Both the position numbers and the translations under genes were made by a program. Shown piece after piece: positions 36,533-44,568 of a stretch of DNA of 64,000 bases. The stretch lies in the NCBI RefSeq assembly GCF_965219715.1, contig NZ_OZ244785.1, forward strand, positions 1,488,001 through 1,552,000, given 5' to 3'. Within the stretch, counting starts at the first letter, position 1, and every line of letters starts with the position of its first letter. This stretch comes from Bacterioplanoides sp965219715. Lineage in GTDB: Bacteria > Pseudomonadota > Gammaproteobacteria > Pseudomonadales > Oceanobacteraceae. The notes beneath the pieces are model-generated. The model did no database searches. It was not told the DNA's origin and saw only the letters and a list, made by a program, of their open reading frames with translations.

Positions 36533-36634
36533 AAAAACTCTAAAAACAAAATACTGATATTAACTACTCAGTAGTAAGTATCGGTCGATCAGATTTATAT
36601 CGGCTGAACAAACTGTAATCTGAAGAGGTAGAAC

Positions 36635-37792
36635 ATGAAATATAACAAGTTATTCCTATCCACCCTTGCAGCATCTTCGCTTATGTTTGCTACACAGGCT
36701 TCTGCTGAAAGCACGGAATTAGAAGATCTAAAAAAGCGAGTTGAAGCATTAGAAAAATTAAATATTTCCGGCTCATTTCGCATGAATTACCGCCTGCGTG
36801 ATGATAATGACAGTGAAAAAGACCGTGGCGGTGATTCATCGTTTAATTTATTCAACCTCAAGGTTGATACAGAAAGCAATGGCATTCGTTTGTCTGCAGA
36901 CTACCGTTGGTACGACGGTTTAGAGACTGTACACCACTCATATATTGCCACTGATGTTGATGAAAATTCTGAAATTCAGTTGGGTATTACTAAAGTTCCC
37001 TTTGGTATATTCCCTTATGAAAGCAATAGTTGGTGGTTTGGTATTGCCTATTATCTGGGCCTGACAGACGATTACGATACCGGTATCAAATACATTACTC
37101 AGAATGGCAAATGGAACATTCAGGCAGCATATTTTGGCGGGACTGAATATCAAGACAACAGAACTGCTCGTTATTCTTATGATGTTATTAGCTCTACTGA
37201 CGGTTCATCTAAAAATGAAGAGGATGGAACCCTAGTAACACGAGTTGCGTACTCATTTGATAGCAGCGGCGAGCTGGGCCTTTCAGCAAGAGTCGGGCAG
37301 ATTTACAACACTACTGAAGAAAAACACGGAAGCCAATGGGCTGCGTCCCTCCACCATATCGGTAAATATGGTGGCTTTACAACGCAAACTCAGGTCACTC
37401 GCTACGAATACGACCTTGAAAATCCAGAAGGCACTGATAGTGACGTAGTTCACTTAGGCGGCGGCGTTGGCGGCTCTTTCAATATTGCTGCCAAAGCTAA
37501 TCTTTATACCTTTAACGTATCTTATGACGTACCAGTTGCGAATAGCCGTATTTCTAATCTGCGCTTCTACAACGATTACAGCCACATGGTTAAAGACGGC
37601 ACAAACTTTGAAGATTCCCAGTTGAATACAACGGGTGTCGCGATTAGCGCAGGTGCAGTTTACGCCAATATTGACGTTATCGCAGGCCGAAATGCACGCT
37701 ATATTAGTGGTGGAGCGGATTCCTATGCTCAAGGTACTGCTAAAAAAGATTGGGGGACTCGATTTAATATTAACGTGGGCTACTACTTTTAA
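36635..37792 (+). CDS. Outer-membrane beta-barrel porin
   Basis: 385 residues with a signal peptide (FLSTLAASSLMFATQASA). A short coiled coil follows (TELEDLKKRVEALEKLNISG), then alternating beta strands rich in Tyr/Gly/Asn ending in WGTRFNINVGYYF, the aromatic C-terminus that outer-membrane barrels use for assembly. No specific porin family is certain. Lying 149 bp behind the BCCT gene on the same strand, it probably lets the transporter's substrate cross the outer membrane. AGAGG precedes the ATG; a 13-bp palindrome ACTACTCAGTAGT sits at 36563-36575 and could be an operator. Confidence 0.8.
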   Translation: MKYNKLFLSTLAASSLMFATQASAESTELEDLKKRVEALEKLNISGSFRMNYRLRDDNDSEKDRGGDSSFNLFNLKVDTESNGIRLSADYRWYDGLETVHHSYIATDVDENSEIQLGITKVPFGIFPYESNSWWFGIAYYLGLTDDYDTGIKYITQNGKWNIQAAYFGGTEYQDNRTARYSYDVISSTDGSSKNEEDGTLVTRVAYSFDSSGELGLSARVGQIYNTTEEKHGSQWAASLHHIGKYGGFTTQTQVTRYEYDLENPEGTDSDVVHLGGGVGGSFNIAAKANLYTFNVSYDVPVANSRISNLRFYNDYSHMVKDGTNFEDSQLNTTGVAISAGAVYANIDVIAGRNARYISGGADSYAQGTAKKDWGTRFNINVGYYF

Positions 37793-37804
37793 AATACACG
37801 CTAT

Positions 37805-37830
37805 GCAAGCCAGCCATATGGCTGGCTTGC
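37805..37830. terminator. Palindromic hairpin between convergent genes
   Basis: A perfect 26-nt palindrome (GCAAGCCAGCC-CATATG-type centre) sits between the porin and FKBP genes, which converge. It has no T run but is placed to stop both transcripts. Confidence 0.5.
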
Positions 37831-37849
37831 TAACAGCAAATACCTGTAA

Positions 37850-38320
37850 CTAATGAACTTCGATTAACTCCACATCAAAGATCAGTAATGAACCCGGAGG
37901 AATAGTACCCGCAGCACGATCACCATAAGCCAGCTCAGATGGGATAAACAAGCGGGTTTTGCCACCTTCCTTCATTAACTGCAGACCTTCAGTCCAACCT
38001 GGAATGACCTGATTCAGACCAAAGCTGATTGGCTGGCCACGATCCACAGAGCTGTCGAACACACTGCCATCCAGTAGCGTGCCGTGGTAATGCACCTTGA
38101 CCATATCAGTGGCAGCCGGGCTTTTTCCGTTGCCCTCTTCTAATACCAGATATTGCAAACCACTGCGGGTTTGTTCAACGCCTTCTTTCTTCGCATTTTC
38201 AGTCCAGAAATCAGCCGCCTTATTTTTATTTTCATCAGCAATTTTTTTATTATTGGTGGCTCGTCGTATTCCCCAGACAACCAGGGCAATTAATACGATC
38301 GCGCCAATAATATTCATCAT
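37850..38320 (-). CDS. FKBP-type peptidyl-prolyl cis-trans isomerase, membrane-anchored
   Basis: 156 residues. A single N-terminal membrane helix (IIGAIVLIALVVWGI) is followed by a charged linker and a complete FKBP domain: VKVHYHGTLLDGSVFDSS, VIPGWTEGLQLMKEGGKTRLFIPSELAYG, GTIPPGSLLIFDVELIEV. All active-site aromatic positions of the FklB/FkpA type are kept. It speeds proline isomerisation during folding, here probably at the periplasmic face, with the helix as anchor. AAGGAAAAA precedes the ATG pair. Confidence 0.9.
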   Translation of the reverse strand: MMNIIGAIVLIALVVWGIRRATNNKKIADENKNKAADFWTENAKKEGVEQTRSGLQYLVLEEGNGKSPAATDMVKVHYHGTLLDGSVFDSSVDRGQPISFGLNQVIPGWTEGLQLMKEGGKTRLFIPSELAYGDRAAGTIPPGSLLIFDVELIEVH

Positions 38321-38469
38321 AATTTTTCCTTAGCTCATCGATAAAAAACACAATAATAACAGAGACATGACTTATGTCTCTAAAACCTCAGTTTCGCTAT
38401 TTAAAACATGAAATTTAACTCCGGCCAACTATATTAAATTAGAAGAACAACTGCCGTCATAGGCCTGAT

Positions 38470-39318
38470 ATGTCAGAAGCTGCTAAAAAAACCGATCTTA
38501 CAGACCAAATAGAAATACCGGGACCACCCGATATTATTGAAACGCTCAGCCGTTCAATGGCAGATCTGAATACCATCGGAAAAATGATTGCGGAACAGGA
38601 AGAGCTCGCCAGTGAAGTGGTAAACACCATTAATGCCCCCTGCTTCAATCTGGTTCGTAAGATCGCCAACATAGAAGAGGCAGTGCGTTTTCTCGGACAA
38701 GATCGCATTGTTCGCCTGGCAACCGGCCGCTCGCTACGGGGAGCATTTTTTAACAGTAATCAGAGCTTTCCGGAAGAAATCTGGAACGTCGCCAACCGGG
38801 TTGCTGTGGCTTCGGTATTAATTGCGAAAGAATTAAAACTGGCAGAAACCGATAGCGCCTATGAACTGGGCCTGTTCCACAACATCGGCATGGCGTTAAT
38901 TTATAACCACACCACCCGCTACCGAAATATCGTTAAAGCGGCTTACCGCCATGAAAGCGGAGCCATTGGTGCCTTTGAGAAACATCACCTGGGAATCAGC
39001 CACGCAGAATTGAGTGGCCAGCTGGCTGAACGCTGGCATCTGGATGCCACAGCCGTCGAAGTGATTCGCTACCACCATTCTATCCCCTGGATTAACAATG
39101 CATTTCAGACCAGCGATGACGACGACAAGCTGAAGCTGGTCGCCATGCTCAAACTGGCTGAACGTATTGCTCATTCTTCCGGTTTTATTGCTCAGGCACC
39201 AACCAACCACGAATGGGAAAAGCTGGCTCCGGTGATCATGAACTACCTCGGTTTAAACGATATGCAGCTTGAACGCCTGAAGCGTAATGTGCTCGAAGGT
39301 ATGAAAGACGAAAGCTAA
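38470..39318 (+). CDS. HDOD-domain signalling protein
   Basis: 282 residues. The HDOD domain (a relative of HD phosphohydrolases without the full metal site) covers most of the chain: LASEVVNTINAPCFNLVRKIANIEEAVRFLG, spanning residues ~41-71, ELGLFHNIGMALIY, HHLGISHAELSGQLAERWHL and the trailing VIRYHHSI. It has no GGDEF or EAL partner domain. HDOD proteins act in regulatory pathways of stress, cell cycle or motility; the role here is unknown. It is a single gene, divergent from the FKBP gene. Confidence 0.85.
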   Translation: MSEAAKKTDLTDQIEIPGPPDIIETLSRSMADLNTIGKMIAEQEELASEVVNTINAPCFNLVRKIANIEEAVRFLGQDRIVRLATGRSLRGAFFNSNQSFPEEIWNVANRVAVASVLIAKELKLAETDSAYELGLFHNIGMALIYNHTTRYRNIVKAAYRHESGAIGAFEKHHLGISHAELSGQLAERWHLDATAVEVIRYHHSIPWINNAFQTSDDDDKLKLVAMLKLAERIAHSSGFIAQAPTNHEWEKLAPVIMNYLGLNDMQLERLKRNVLEGMKDES

Positions 39319-39367
39319 TTCAGCTCATCAAACTAAAAACCACGGCTTTACAAGCAATACCATCTAG

Positions 39368-39384
39368 ATGATAATAATTATCAT
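39368..39384 (+). promoter_or_regulatory. Fur-box-like operator
   Basis: ATGATAATAATTATCAT is a perfect 17-bp palindrome and agrees closely with the GATAATnATTATC core of Fur (or Mur) sites. It lies 25 bases before the ferritin-like start codon. Confidence 0.7.
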
Positions 39385-39408
39385 TAACACTCAAGATGGG
39401 TATCGCAC

Positions 39409-39903
39409 GTGGTTTCTTTTAAAACCCTGCCAATACAAGGCAATCGTCCTGAGCGCCTGCTCACACTGTTACACTCAGTTGCCAGCAATGAGCTGCTAAC
39501 GCACAAGCTTTATGCTGAATTCCTGAACAATGCCGCTGGCATCAGCCCGGATATCTCCGACCTGTGCCAGAGCGCACTGGACGAAGATCAGGATCACCTC
39601 CATGCCATTAACCAGTGTATCGAGCGCCTCAATGGGCGTTTACCGGCCACGCCAGCGTTGGCAACGATGCCTGCCAGGCAGAAGCTGACGGCTAACTACT
39701 TACTGGCTCAGCTGCAGAAAAATGAAGCATTTTCAGTAAAGGCTTATAACGAAATCTGTGCCATCTCGATGGAATACGATTACCAGGTTTTCGATTTATC
39801 CTATCGCAATATGAACGAGAACATGGCCCACCTGGATTTTGTCAGCAACCTGTTGAATAACCTCAGTGCCAACACTGATGTAATTGCCGGAATAGCTTCG
39901 TGA
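39409..39903 (+). CDS. Ferritin-like four-helix protein of unknown function
   Basis: 164 residues from a GTG at 39409. It is all helical with ferritin-like spacing of carboxylate and His residues: HKLYAEFLNNAAG, LDEDQDHLHAINQ, KAYNEICAISMEYDYQ and NMNENMAHLDF, so a di-metal four-helix bundle is plausible though the ligand set is not canonical. The gene overlaps or abuts the manganese-transporter gene and both follow a Fur-box-like site, which fits metal storage or sensing. A tiny frame MGIARGFF starting at 39396 overlaps its start and is probably chance. Confidence 0.6.
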   Translation: MVSFKTLPIQGNRPERLLTLLHSVASNELLTHKLYAEFLNNAAGISPDISDLCQSALDEDQDHLHAINQCIERLNGRLPATPALATMPARQKLTANYLLAQLQKNEAFSVKAYNEICAISMEYDYQVFDLSYRNMNENMAHLDFVSNLLNNLSANTDVIAGIAS

Positions 39904-39938
39904 TTACCCGGGTACTGAGAAGAACCGGGGTGGATCAA

Positions 39939-41093
39939 ATGAACAGCAAGCCGATCGTGTCCATGATCAAACCCCGCCGGGATCAATTGCTGGTTTCTCT
40001 GCTACTGGCATTTTTGTATTTCCTGCATATTGCCGATCCACAACTGTTTGAACTGGTTATGTCGACCCTGAGTGATGCCTATCTCGGGGTGAGCATCTTT
40101 ATTGCAGCCACACTGGCGGTGTTTTATGCATTGGATCGGCGGATGAAATCCGGGCTGACCCAGGTATTAAATCAGAACAGTATTTTTCAGGTGCCGGTTG
40201 CCGCTCTGTTGGGTGCCTTACCCGGTTGTGGTGGTGCAATCATCGTTGTCACTCAGTTTGTTAACGGCCAGATGAGTTTTGGTGCGCTGGTCGCGGTATT
40301 AATCGCTACCATGGGGGATGCCGCTTTTCTGCTGTTGTCGAAGGAGCCACAAACAGCATTACTGGTATATGGCATCAGCCTGGTCACAGGTGTGTTATCG
40401 GGCTATCTGGTTAATGCCATTCATGGTCATGACTATCTGAAATCATCGCAAAATAATTCAGCCAGCTGCGCCACTACAATTCCTCGTTTACCACCTAAAC
40501 TCAGTACTTTTTTTATATTGTTGTTAATTCCCGGTACGGTATTTGGCCTGCTGGAAGCGTTTCAGCTTGATAGCAATCAGCTGTTTGGTCGCTGGTCGGC
40601 ATTCCAGCCGGTTCAATGGCTGGGCTTCCTTGGCGCACTCTTGTGTATCGCCGTGTGGATCAGCCAACCTCTGGATTCCTGGTCTGCACGATTCGCAGCT
40701 AAAAATGAAATTAGATACCTGCGGGAAACGGTTGTGGCTGAAACCAGCTTTATTTCGGTGTGGGTTATCGCTGGTTTTTTAAGCTATGAATTGCTGGTGT
40801 ATTTTACCGGGCTCAACCTGCAGGCCATTTTCTATAACTTTGGTGGCCTGACAATACTGTTTGCCGTTTTACTGGGCTTTGTTCCCGGCTGTGGCCCACA
40901 AATTGTTTTAACCACGCTCTACCTGAATGGTGTTGTGCCTTTATCCGCACAACTTGCTAATGCCATCAGTAACGATGGTGATGCTCTTTTTCCGGCCATT
41001 GCCCTGGCACCCAAAGCAGCACTTCAGGCAACCTTATACAGTGCCGTGCCTGCCATGATTGTTGGCGTTGTCACTTTTAATCTGGGTTGGTAA
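39939..41093 (+). CDS. Putative manganese transporter (two-repeat PGCG family)
   Basis: 384 residues from the ATG at 39939 (GGTGGA upstream; a GTG at 39900 overlaps the previous stop and is the alternative). About ten membrane helices in two halves, each with the family motif: GALPGCGGAIIVVTQFVNG and GFVPGCGPQIVLTTLYLNG, the second followed by LANAISNDGDALFPAIALAP. This matches the family annotated as putative manganese transporters in Vibrio and relatives. Metal identity and direction are not proven. It forms an apparent two-gene unit with the ferritin-like gene. Confidence 0.75.
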   Translation: MNSKPIVSMIKPRRDQLLVSLLLAFLYFLHIADPQLFELVMSTLSDAYLGVSIFIAATLAVFYALDRRMKSGLTQVLNQNSIFQVPVAALLGALPGCGGAIIVVTQFVNGQMSFGALVAVLIATMGDAAFLLLSKEPQTALLVYGISLVTGVLSGYLVNAIHGHDYLKSSQNNSASCATTIPRLPPKLSTFFILLLIPGTVFGLLEAFQLDSNQLFGRWSAFQPVQWLGFLGALLCIAVWISQPLDSWSARFAAKNEIRYLRETVVAETSFISVWVIAGFLSYELLVYFTGLNLQAIFYNFGGLTILFAVLLGFVPGCGPQIVLTTLYLNGVVPLSAQLANAISNDGDALFPAIALAPKAALQATLYSAVPAMIVGVVTFNLGW

Positions 41094-41142
41094 TCCGGCG
41101 TTTTATTTATTAATCAATAGCCATGGATAAACAAACAGCCAT

Positions 41143-41173
41143 AAAAAAACGCAGCCCTGGGCTGCGTTTTTTT
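41143..41173. terminator. Bidirectional Rho-independent terminator
   Basis: A run of seven A, CGCAGCCC/GGGCTGCG, then seven T. The element serves both convergent neighbours, the manganese-transporter gene and slyD. Confidence 0.85.
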
Positions 41174-41185
41174 ATAAGCGCGAAC

Positions 41186-41671
41186 TTAGTGGTGGTGACC
41201 ACCCGGTCCGTGTACGTGGCCATGAGCCACTTCTTCATCGGACGCATCACGCACAGATTCAACTTTAACGCTGAATGACAGAGACTTACCTGCCAGAGGG
41301 TGGTTAGCATCCACAGTGACTGTTGTTTCATCAACTTCAGTCACAATCAGGTTTACCGGGCCATGTTCGGTATCCGCTGTAAATGCCATGCCTGGCTCAA
41401 CTTTTTCAACGCCTTCGAACGCAGCGACAGGCACCTGCTGAATACGTTCATCGCTGTATTCACCATAGGCATCTGCCGGGGCAACAGTCACTTCGAACTC
41501 ATCACCAACCTGCTTGCCATCTAAAGCATTCTCCAGGCCTGGAATAATGTTTTGAGCACCGTGCAGGTAAGTCATTGGCTCTGCGCCTTCGGATGAATCG
41601 ATAACGTCACCGCTATCAACATCAACAACTTTATAGTGAATGGTTACAACTTTGTGCTGTGCGATTGTCAT
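41186..41671 (-). CDS. slyD: SlyD-type FKBP peptidyl-prolyl isomerase with His-rich tail
   Basis: 161 residues from the ATG at 41671, chosen for CAGGA six bases upstream and because the family begins at MTIAQHKVVTIHYKV; the open frame continues 20 residues farther. The FKBP core with its inserted IF (chaperone) domain is clear: IPGLENALDGKQVGDEFEV, then PADAYGEY. The tail GHVHGPGGHHH would bind nickel or other divalent metals, as in E. coli SlyD, which supplies nickel to hydrogenase; this tail is shorter and has no Cys. No hydrogenase genes are in the window. Confidence 0.9.
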   Translation of the reverse strand: MTIAQHKVVTIHYKVVDVDSGDVIDSSEGAEPMTYLHGAQNIIPGLENALDGKQVGDEFEVTVAPADAYGEYSDERIQQVPVAAFEGVEKVEPGMAFTADTEHGPVNLIVTEVDETTVTVDANHPLAGKSLSFSVKVESVRDASDEEVAHGHVHGPGGHHH

Positions 41672-41811
41672 ATACAGTCCTGTCAGCGTGAGAAATAAAA
41701 AAAGCAGGTAGTGGATACTACCTGCTTGCACTAACGTCGAGTATAGCGACTCCCGGTATCAGAAGAAACCTTCCTGTTTCCACAGCCAGGCCTCAGACAG
41801 AGCCTTTCCTG

Positions 41812-43026
41812 TCAGTAATAATGAGTGCGGTATTCCCGTGCTTCCAGCCACTGACTGTATTGCTGACTGGCCCCGGCGATGCCACCCGGGTAACTCTGGT
41901 TAAAGAAACGTTTGGCGTCATAAGGGCCACACGGGTTAATGGCAAAATAACCCAGCGCTTCTTTTACCCAAAACTGACCTTCGCGGTGCCCTAACAAAAA
42001 GTGCATCATTGCTGATGAGCGATGGTAGTTATTTTCCTGATCGCCGTTATTAAATTCGTAATGTTCCAGATCGGCCACATGGGCAAAACCACCACTGGCC
42101 TGATTCGCTAAACGATCGAAGACATATTGGTCGACCTTTACCTGAGCGGCACTCATTTGCCAGTCGAGACGTTCAAGGTATTGCGCCAGCCCTTCACTGA
42201 TCCAGATCGGCGTTGTTCCCAACATGCCCACCATCATCGCGTGTGTCATTTCGTGACGAGCAATTCGCATGGTCATCTCATGGTTAGCCTGACGCGCCAG
42301 ATAAGCCTGATTATTTCGACCATCGTAATAAGCCATCCACCCGGCATTCGCACCCTGCTCCGTTTTATAATCTTCAAACGCTGGCTGGCTCGGGAAAATC
42401 ATCAGATTCAGGTTAATCTGACGCCACTCATGACGGGGAATGTACTGCGTCAGAATGCGATACATTAAGCTGGCCTGTTTTTTCAGATCTGCACTCAGCG
42501 TTCTGTCACCTTCCCAACCGATGTATTGAATATTGAGCTTCACGCCCTGGGTGCGACGACCATAGGTTTTACTCATGTCTTCGGCACGCTGACTCTTCGC
42601 TTTGTCGCCAAAATGCACTCTGCCATTGGCATCGGTCCAGCGATAAATAGATTGCTTTTCAACCGCGGTAATTTCCTGAGTTGGTGGTTTAACGCAGCGC
42701 TGACGTGCATGGATGTAATGAGCCAGGTTAAGACTGTTGGCATTTTTTTTCTGAGGAACAACCTGGCTTTTGCTCACATTCGGTTGCTCTTTGCTGGTGA
42801 CTTTTTCGGTGACGATAATTTTCTGCTGGCCGGGGTTAGCCAGAATATTCAGCAGCTGCGGCAGAATCGGCTGAGTTGTTTCAGTAACAACAATGGTTTC
42901 GAGTCCCGGAGCAGGTAATGCCTTTAACCAGCGTACCCGCTGATCCGGTGAACTGCTGGTCCAGAACAATTCTGTCGCCGCAATAGCGATAGCAAAGGTG
43001 AAAAATATCTGAACAATGGCTTTCAC
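41812..43026 (-). CDS. Membrane-anchored DUF4124 protein with gluzincin-like peptidase domain (paralogue 1)
   Basis: 404 residues from a GTG (GAGAGG seven bases upstream). An N-terminal hydrophobic segment (VQIFFTFAIAIAATELFW) serves as anchor or signal. DUF4124 (IYRWTDANGRVHFGDK, residues 127-142) follows. The C-terminal domain shows a zinc-peptidase motif, His258-Glu259-x-x-His262 in RHEMTHAMM, and a third ligand Glu278 in WISEGLAQYLE, the gluzincin pattern of the peptidase MA clan. So it is probably a periplasmic metalloprotease. It shares about a quarter to a third of its residues with the neighbouring gene, so the two arose by duplication. Confidence 0.75.
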   Translation of the reverse strand: MKAIVQIFFTFAIAIAATELFWTSSSPDQRVRWLKALPAPGLETIVVTETTQPILPQLLNILANPGQQKIIVTEKVTSKEQPNVSKSQVVPQKKNANSLNLAHYIHARQRCVKPPTQEITAVEKQSIYRWTDANGRVHFGDKAKSQRAEDMSKTYGRRTQGVKLNIQYIGWEGDRTLSADLKKQASLMYRILTQYIPRHEWRQINLNLMIFPSQPAFEDYKTEQGANAGWMAYYDGRNNQAYLARQANHEMTMRIARHEMTHAMMVGMLGTTPIWISEGLAQYLERLDWQMSAAQVKVDQYVFDRLANQASGGFAHVADLEHYEFNNGDQENNYHRSSAMMHFLLGHREGQFWVKEALGYFAINPCGPYDAKRFFNQSYPGGIAGASQQYSQWLEAREYRTHYY

Positions 43027-43303
43027 TCACTGACCTCTCAGCAAAAACAGAAACACGAGATGTGCGCTTGGATATCCCAAATCTAGGTCAGTCTCGGGGA
43101 ACCCTCCCTAAGCCAGAAAGAAAGTCAGGACATTTAGCAATCTAGCTAAGGATAAAGTGAAAAGGAACCGCCAACATCGGTACGTTAGCACCAGACTGGC
43201 TGCGCCATCAGCGAGTTGCGACATCAGTCACAAAACGCTGTCGGCAAATTTCTGCGACCAAGCTTTTATGATAAAGCGCCTGGCAAAAGCTACCGCCTTC
43301 AGA

Positions 43304-44476
43304 CTACAAACGCTGGGTGTCAAAGCGGCCATGCTTGTGCCATTTCAGATAACGTTGATGCAGCTGATTGAGTCCACCCGGGTAATTACTCTGTAACACG
43401 ACTTCAGCACCGTTTTCTTCGCAATCCCAATCACGGTACTGTGAAAACATTTTCTGGATAAAGCGGCGGCCATCCGAATGACTGCGTAAGAAGAAAAACA
43501 GAGCGTATGCCTGGCGGAAATTTTTGTGACGTGAAATGCTGTATTGGAAATGGCTGTGTTTCAGCTCGAGTAATTTGGCGGTATCAGCCAGCGATAAATA
43601 ACTACTGTCGATATCATCACGATCCGGCTCCACCAGCGCAGCATTCATATTCCACTGAACCTGCTCTATGTATTGCGCCAGACCTTCTCCCAGCCACTGT
43701 GGCACCGAACCGGCCATCGCGGTGACCAGTGCATGTACCAACTCATGACGTAATGCCCGCAGTCCCTGAAACTTCGCCCGCTTAACCACAATGTAAGCAT
43801 GGGCCTGCTGATCTTTCTGATAGGCCGTGCCTTTATCCTGTTGCGCAAATACCTGACGTTTATAGCTGTTGAGGTTATCGCTGTTGCTGAACACCAGAAT
43901 TCTGAGACTCAATGGTCGCAGCAACTCGCGCGGTAAAATTCCTGCCAAAACGCGATATATCGCCCTTGCCTCAAATTCCAACTCGTTAATGATGCGCTGA
44001 TCCGCCCGGGCCTGCTGAAAGCTGACATCGATCGTCAGTTTATTGCGACTCTGATACTGCTGGCCAATTTGCTGACCTGGGTTCCCTTTCGCCCGATCAC
44101 CATCGCCAAAATGCACTTTGCCGTTGGCATCAACCCAGCGATAGATCTTTTCGCTGGCGGCTTTAGCAACAGACTTGAGCGGTTTAAAACAGGCGTTTAC
44201 GCCGTGGGCATTAAGATCAAAATCACTGACCGGCATTGCCGGTAAGGTCGAATGACTGGCCACTTCCGGATGACGCGGAGCAGTCGGTGGATTAACCAAA
44301 GCACTGATCATTAATGGAATCAGCGGCGAATACACTTCGCGCTTTACCGCGTATTTAAAGTCAGGAATGGGGATTTGTGCGGCAAAATAGTCCCGTTTCA
44401 GAGGATCTGAAACAAACCAGGCCGCCTCAACAAACACAACGATCAGAGTCAGATAATAAAACAGCTGCTTTTTCAC
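43304..44476 (-). CDS. Membrane-anchored DUF4124 protein with gluzincin-like peptidase domain (paralogue 2)
   Basis: 390 residues from a GTG at 44476 (AGGGA upstream; the frame opens earlier at a TTG). It mirrors the neighbour at 41812: anchor (LFYYLTLIVVFVEAAWF), DUF4124 (IYRWVDANGKVHFGDGD, residues 111-127), then His244-Glu245-x-x-His248 in RHELVHALV and Glu264 in WLGEGLAQYIE. All three presumed zinc ligands are kept in both, so both copies are likely active. Homology is clearest over the DUF4124 and zinc site; the linker between them differs. The gap between the two genes (277 bp) holds no gene. Confidence 0.75.
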   Translation of the reverse strand: MKKQLFYYLTLIVVFVEAAWFVSDPLKRDYFAAQIPIPDFKYAVKREVYSPLIPLMISALVNPPTAPRHPEVASHSTLPAMPVSDFDLNAHGVNACFKPLKSVAKAASEKIYRWVDANGKVHFGDGDRAKGNPGQQIGQQYQSRNKLTIDVSFQQARADQRIINELEFEARAIYRVLAGILPRELLRPLSLRILVFSNSDNLNSYKRQVFAQQDKGTAYQKDQQAHAYIVVKRAKFQGLRALRHELVHALVTAMAGSVPQWLGEGLAQYIEQVQWNMNAALVEPDRDDIDSSYLSLADTAKLLELKHSHFQYSISRHKNFRQAYALFFFLRSHSDGRRFIQKMFSQYRDWDCEENGAEVVLQSNYPGGLNQLHQRYLKWHKHGRFDTQRL

Positions 44477-44568
44477 GCCTACATCCCTGTATACAATCAA
44501 ATCAATAAGTCATTCTAACGCCAGCAATGCCAAACTGCGAAGGACTTATGCGTGAGATTCGCCGTCAG

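Noticed and set aside
39396..39422. Leader peptide MGIARGFF in front of the ferritin-like gene
   Set aside because: Eight codons with a weak ribosome site and no attenuator hairpin downstream; overlap with the real start is probably chance.
44476..44500. Third copy of the ~110-nt hairpin element at the start of paralogue 2
   Set aside because: Only the 12-base core TACAGGGATGTA matches; no flanking arms pair, so it is most likely a ribosome-site coincidence.
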